The position numbers and the translations under genes are program-made. From assembly GCF_014077005.1 (NCBI RefSeq), contig NZ_JACGVC010000053.1, positions 434,001 through 498,000 on the forward strand: a stretch of DNA of 64,000 bases, in the 5' to 3' direction. Positions 61,396-64,000 of the stretch are shown here, one piece after another. This DNA is from Colwellia sp. MB3u-45. GTDB lineage: Bacteria; Pseudomonadota; Gammaproteobacteria; Enterobacterales; Alteromonadaceae. How positions within the stretch are numbered: position 1 is the stretch's first letter; each line of letters starts with the position of its first letter. The notes beneath the pieces are model-generated. The model saw only the letters and a program-made list of their open reading frames with translations, ran no database searches and had not been told where the DNA came from.

Positions 61396-62373
61396 GTGAA
61401 GATAGGTCCATACACTTTAGCAAGCAATACTATGCTTGCACCCATGGCGGGTATTACCGATCAACCATTTAGACAACTATGTTGTCAGATGGGGGCAGGC
61501 TTAGCGGTATCTGAAATGATGTCATCTAATCCAAAAGTGTGGAATACCGGTAAATCTCAGCGTCGAATGTTGCATAGCGAAGAAGCAGGTATTCGTTCCG
61601 TACAAATCGCGGGCTCGGATCCTGAAGAATTAGCATTTGCAGCTAAGCATAATGCTGATAATGGCGCACAAATTATTGATATCAATATGGGCTGCCCAGC
61701 AAAAAAGGTAAATAAAAAATTAGCAGGTTCAGCGTTACTGAAAGAGCCCGCATTAGTCGAGCAAATTATTAAAGCTGTGGTTAATGCGGTGGATATTCCA
61801 GTCACGTTAAAAATTCGAACCGGCTGGTGTGAAAACACTCGCAATGGTATTGAAATAGCCAATATTGCTGAGCATAACGGCATACAATCACTTGCGGTGC
61901 ATGGCCGTACTCGTAATGACTTTTATAAAGGCAATGCAGAGTACGACACCATTAAAGCAATCAAGCAAGCGGTGAGTATTCCAGTTGTTGCTAATGGCGA
62001 TATTACTTGTGCCGAAAAAGCGGAGCAAGTGCTGAATTACACTGGGGCTGACGCTATTATGGTTGGTCGTGGTGCCCAAGGGAGACCTTGGATTTTTCAA
62101 GAAATTAATTATTTCTTGAAAACGGGTAGGCATTTGCCTGCTCCTTCAACGGATGAAGTACGCACAATTTTGATTGGGCATGTAATGGAATTACACAAAT
62201 TTTACGGTGAATTTATGGGTTTACGTTTTGCCCGTAAACATGTTTCTTGGTACATGCAAACGCATGAACAAGGAAAATCGTTTCGTTCTATTTTTAATGC
62301 ACTCGAGTCAGTTACTGAACAACTTGACGCATTAACTATGTATTTTGATAATTTAACTTTAGAAAGAGTCTGA
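61396..62373 (+). CDS. dusB: tRNA-dihydrouridine synthase B
   Basis: A flavin-dependent enzyme of 325 residues that reduces uridine (position 17) in tRNA. It begins [26 protein letters not shown] and has [32 protein letters not shown] with the catalytic Cys, [20 protein letters not shown] and [13 protein letters not shown]. The start is GTG at 61396, which fits the family N-terminus exactly. fis begins 5 bp after the stop, the standard dusB-fis operon, which in enterobacteria is growth-rate regulated. Confidence 0.97.
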   Translation: MKIGPYTLASNTMLAPMAGITDQPFRQLCCQMGAGLAVSEMMSSNPKVWNTGKSQRRMLHSEEAGIRSVQIAGSDPEELAFAAKHNADNGAQIIDINMGCPAKKVNKKLAGSALLKEPALVEQIIKAVVNAVDIPVTLKIRTGWCENTRNGIEIANIAEHNGIQSLAVHGRTRNDFYKGNAEYDTIKAIKQAVSIPVVANGDITCAEKAEQVLNYTGADAIMVGRGAQGRPWIFQEINYFLKTGRHLPAPSTDEVRTILIGHVMELHKFYGEFMGLRFARKHVSWYMQTHEQGKSFRSIFNALESVTEQLDALTMYFDNLTLERV

Positions 62374-62378
62374 ACTTT

Positions 62379-62666
62379 ATGTTTGAACAAAATATTTCCT
62401 CTCCATTTATTACCGGTGATCTACAAACTCAGACAAAGGCCTCGCCTTTACGCACACAAGCAAAAGTAGCCATTAAAAACTACTTGTCTCAGTTAAACGG
62501 TAATGACGTTGATGATATGTACGACCTTGTACTTTCAGAAATTGAAGCGCCAATGCTTGAAGAAGTCATGCAATATACGCGCGGTAACCAAACCCGCGCC
62601 GCTAACTTATTAGGCATCAACCGTGGTACTTTACGTAAAAAGTTAAAAAAATACGGCATGAACTAA
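62379..62666 (+). CDS. fis: DNA-binding protein Fis
   Basis: A 95-residue nucleoid protein that bends DNA and activates stable-RNA promoters. The C-terminal helix-turn-helix [20 protein letters not shown] and [17 protein letters not shown] is almost identical to E. coli Fis, and the N-terminal beta-hairpin region ([20 protein letters not shown]) is also present. It is co-transcribed with dusB (5-bp gap) and followed by a 16-bp palindrome and an intrinsic terminator. Confidence 0.98.
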   Translation: MFEQNISSPFITGDLQTQTKASPLRTQAKVAIKNYLSQLNGNDVDDMYDLVLSEIEAPMLEEVMQYTRGNQTRAANLLGINRGTLRKKLKKYGMN

Positions 62667-62673
62667 GAAGTAC

Positions 62674-62689
62674 GACAGGCTAGCCTGTC
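62674..62689. repeat. Perfect 16-bp palindrome after fis
   Basis: GACAGGCTAGCCTGTC lies between the fis stop and its terminator. It could extend the 3' hairpin structure or be a protein-binding dyad. Confidence 0.7.
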
Positions 62690-62695
62690 AATTAG

Positions 62696-62717
62696 AAGCA
62701 CCCTCGGGTGCTTTTTT
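62696..62717 (+). terminator. Intrinsic terminator after dusB-fis
   Basis: AAGCACCC-tc-GGGTGCTT followed by TTTT, 29 bp after the fis stop. Confidence 0.93.
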
Positions 62718-62775
62718 GCTTTTAGAGAGATAAAAGTTATCCAAGTAGTCAACTTTTATGCCATTTAAGAATTAT

Positions 62776-62805
62776 CACATATCAATAATGTAAAACAGAT
62801 ATGTG
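62776..62805 (+). promoter_or_regulatory. Inverted repeat in the purH leader
   Basis: CACATATC and GATATGTG flank a 14-nt loop, 45 bp before the purH start. It does not match the PurR operator (ACGCAAACGTTTGCGT type), so any regulator is unknown; it may be an mRNA hairpin. Confidence 0.4.
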
Positions 62806-62850
62806 TCATAGGCCAGACAACCATTTTAATTTATAGGTAATTAGAAAACC

Positions 62851-64000
62851 ATGGATACACCACGCCCAATCAAACGTGCACTATTAAGTGTTTCAGATAA
62901 AACCGGTATTGTTGAATTTGCTCGCTCGTTATCACAAAAAGGTGTCGACCTTTTATCAACTGGCGGTACCGCTAAGTTATTGGCGGAAAATGGCATTAAA
63001 GTCACTGAAGTATCTGATTACACCGGGCATCCAGAAATTATGGATGGTCGAGTTAAAACCTTACACCCGAAAGTGCATGGCGGTATTTTAGCACGTCGTG
63101 GTATCGACGAAACTGTTATGGTTGAAAACGACATCAGTGCGATAGATTTGGTGGTGGTAAATCTTTACCCATTTGCCAATGCCGTTGCTGATGAAAATTG
63201 TTCATTAGAAAATGCCATTGAAAACATCGATATTGGTGGCCCAACTATGGTGCGCGCAGCCGCTAAAAATCATAAAGACGTCACCATAGTAGTCAATGCC
63301 CATGATTACGACCGTGTTTTAGCCGAAATGGCGACAAATAATAATTCTTTGGTTTATCAAACACGTTTTGATTTGGCTATTGCTGCCTATGAGCACACGG
63401 CAGCTTACGACGGTATGATTGCTAACTACTTTGGTAAAATGTTACCCGCGTATGGCGCAACTGAATCTGCAGCATCTGTTGACTCATCAGTAGGTGAAAA
63501 AGTTAAATTTCCACGCACCTTTAACAGCCAGTTTATTAAAACTCAAGATTTACGTTATGGTGAAAACTCGCATCAAGAAGCAGCTTTTTACAAAGAAGCG
63601 CATCCTGAAGCAGCGTCAGTTTCTACGGCAACTCAATTGCAAGGCAAAGCCTTATCTTATAACAACATTGCTGATACGGATGCGGCATTAGAATGTGTTA
63701 AAGAATTTGACGAACCCGCTTGCGTTATTGTTAAGCATGCAAACCCATGTGGTGTTGCTATTGGCGATAATATTTTAGCGGCTTATGAAGGCGCTTATAA
63801 GACGGATCCAACGTCTGCGTTTGGTGGCATCATAGCGTTTAACCGTGAGTTAGATGCAGATACTGCGCAAGCAATCGTATCTCGTCAATTTGTTGAAGTT
63901 ATTATCGCACCTAGCGTGTCAGATGCAGCTGCAAAAATTGTTGCCACTAAAGCTAACCTGCGTTTATTAGTCTGTGGTCAATGGACAAGTAAAACTACTG
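62851..64000 (+). CDS. purH: Bifunctional AICAR transformylase/IMP cyclohydrolase, N-terminal part
   Basis: PurH performs the last two steps of IMP synthesis. The frame is open from the ATG at 62851 to the window end (383 codons of about 530). The IMP cyclohydrolase domain comes first: [53 protein letters not shown] and [16 protein letters not shown]. The transformylase domain starts near residue 200, with [24 protein letters not shown] and [17 protein letters not shown]. purD is the usual next gene but lies outside the window. Confidence 0.97.
   Translation, partial: MDTPRPIKRALLSVSDKTGIVEFARSLSQKGVDLLSTGGTAKLLAENGIKVTEVSDYTGHPEIMDGRVKTLHPKVHGGILARRGIDETVMVENDISAIDLVVVNLYPFANAVADENCSLENAIENIDIGGPTMVRAAAKNHKDVTIVVNAHDYDRVLAEMATNNNSLVYQTRFDLAIAAYEHTAAYDGMIANYFGKMLPAYGATESAASVDSSVGEKVKFPRTFNSQFIKTQDLRYGENSHQEAAFYKEAHPEAASVSTATQLQGKALSYNNIADTDAALECVKEFDEPACVIVKHANPCGVAIGDNILAAYEGAYKTDPTSAFGGIIAFNRELDADTAQAIVSRQFVEVIIAPSVSDAAAKIVATKANLRLLVCGQWTSKTT

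Overview
The window is about 40% GC and reads as the chromosome of a marine gammaproteobacterium of the Alteromonadales, most likely Colwelliaceae (Colwellia or Thalassotalea type). The evidence is family-level protein resemblance plus conserved gene orders: hflK-hflC-yjeT-purA, metJ/metB-metL, rpe-trpS, prmA-dusB-fis-purH and feoA-feoB. I see no phage, insertion sequence, CRISPR array, tRNA or rRNA. The window starts inside hflK and ends inside purH.

Layout. 1-4.8 kb: HflKC protease modulator, YjeT, PurA and a short malic enzyme. 4.9-9.4 kb: methionine regulon, with MetJ facing metB-metL across tandem met boxes. 9.5-14.7 kb: TorF-type porin, rpe-trpS, and a secreted trypsin-like protease paired with an FHA-domain membrane protein. 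15.2-17.7 kb: FeoAB behind a near-perfect Fur box. 17.8-28 kb: a YjbR-like protein, a periplasmic binding protein paired with a membrane diguanylate cyclase, a yhaJ/yqjFG/yhaK-like quinone-stress cluster (LysR, DoxX, glutathionyl-hydroquinone reductase, pirin), and a large MHYT-PAS-PAS-GGDEF-EAL protein. 28-31.7 kb: HAD hydrolase, CIA30 protein, SDR, DCC protein and flavin reductase-like protein. 31.9-36.6 kb: a four-gene operon that appears to encode a complete glucosylglycerate synthesis and recycling loop. 37-41.7 kb: LysR/VOC pair, three small conserved genes, a soluble diguanylate cyclase and a DUF3429 protein. 41.8-53.3 kb: a photo-oxidative (singlet oxygen) stress island with an ECF sigma factor, a ChrR-type zinc-cupin anti-sigma factor, CPD photolyase, SDR, FAD oxidoreductase, DUF1365 protein and cyclopropane fatty acid synthase, preceded by DUF2878, chalcone isomerase-like and DUF3833 genes. 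53.3-57.9 kb: tandem alkaline phosphatases behind Pho-box-like repeats. 58-64 kb: an odd siroheme synthase, RraA, PrmA, DusB, Fis and the start of PurH.

The main observation is a repeated bipartite promoter, TGATC-N17-CGTAT. It occurs seven times exactly, always in an intergenic region, and with one or two changes at three more sites. It precedes the sigma/ChrR operon, photolyase (GGTAT variant), DUF3429, a flavin reductase-like gene, the HAD-CIA30 pair and a LON-domain gene. Chance alone would give about 0.12 exact matches in 64 kb on both strands. I infer it is the promoter of the ChrR-controlled ECF sigma factor, so the regulon is spread over at least 20 kb. Three copies lie inside a 124/125-bp tandem repeat at 43.58-43.90 kb, where each copy also carries an intrinsic terminator. 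That order (promoter, about 80 nt, terminator, twice) looks like two tandem near-identical small RNA genes under the same sigma factor. I regard this as the best candidate for an undescribed element here.

Functions come from reading motifs and family memory; no database search was run.
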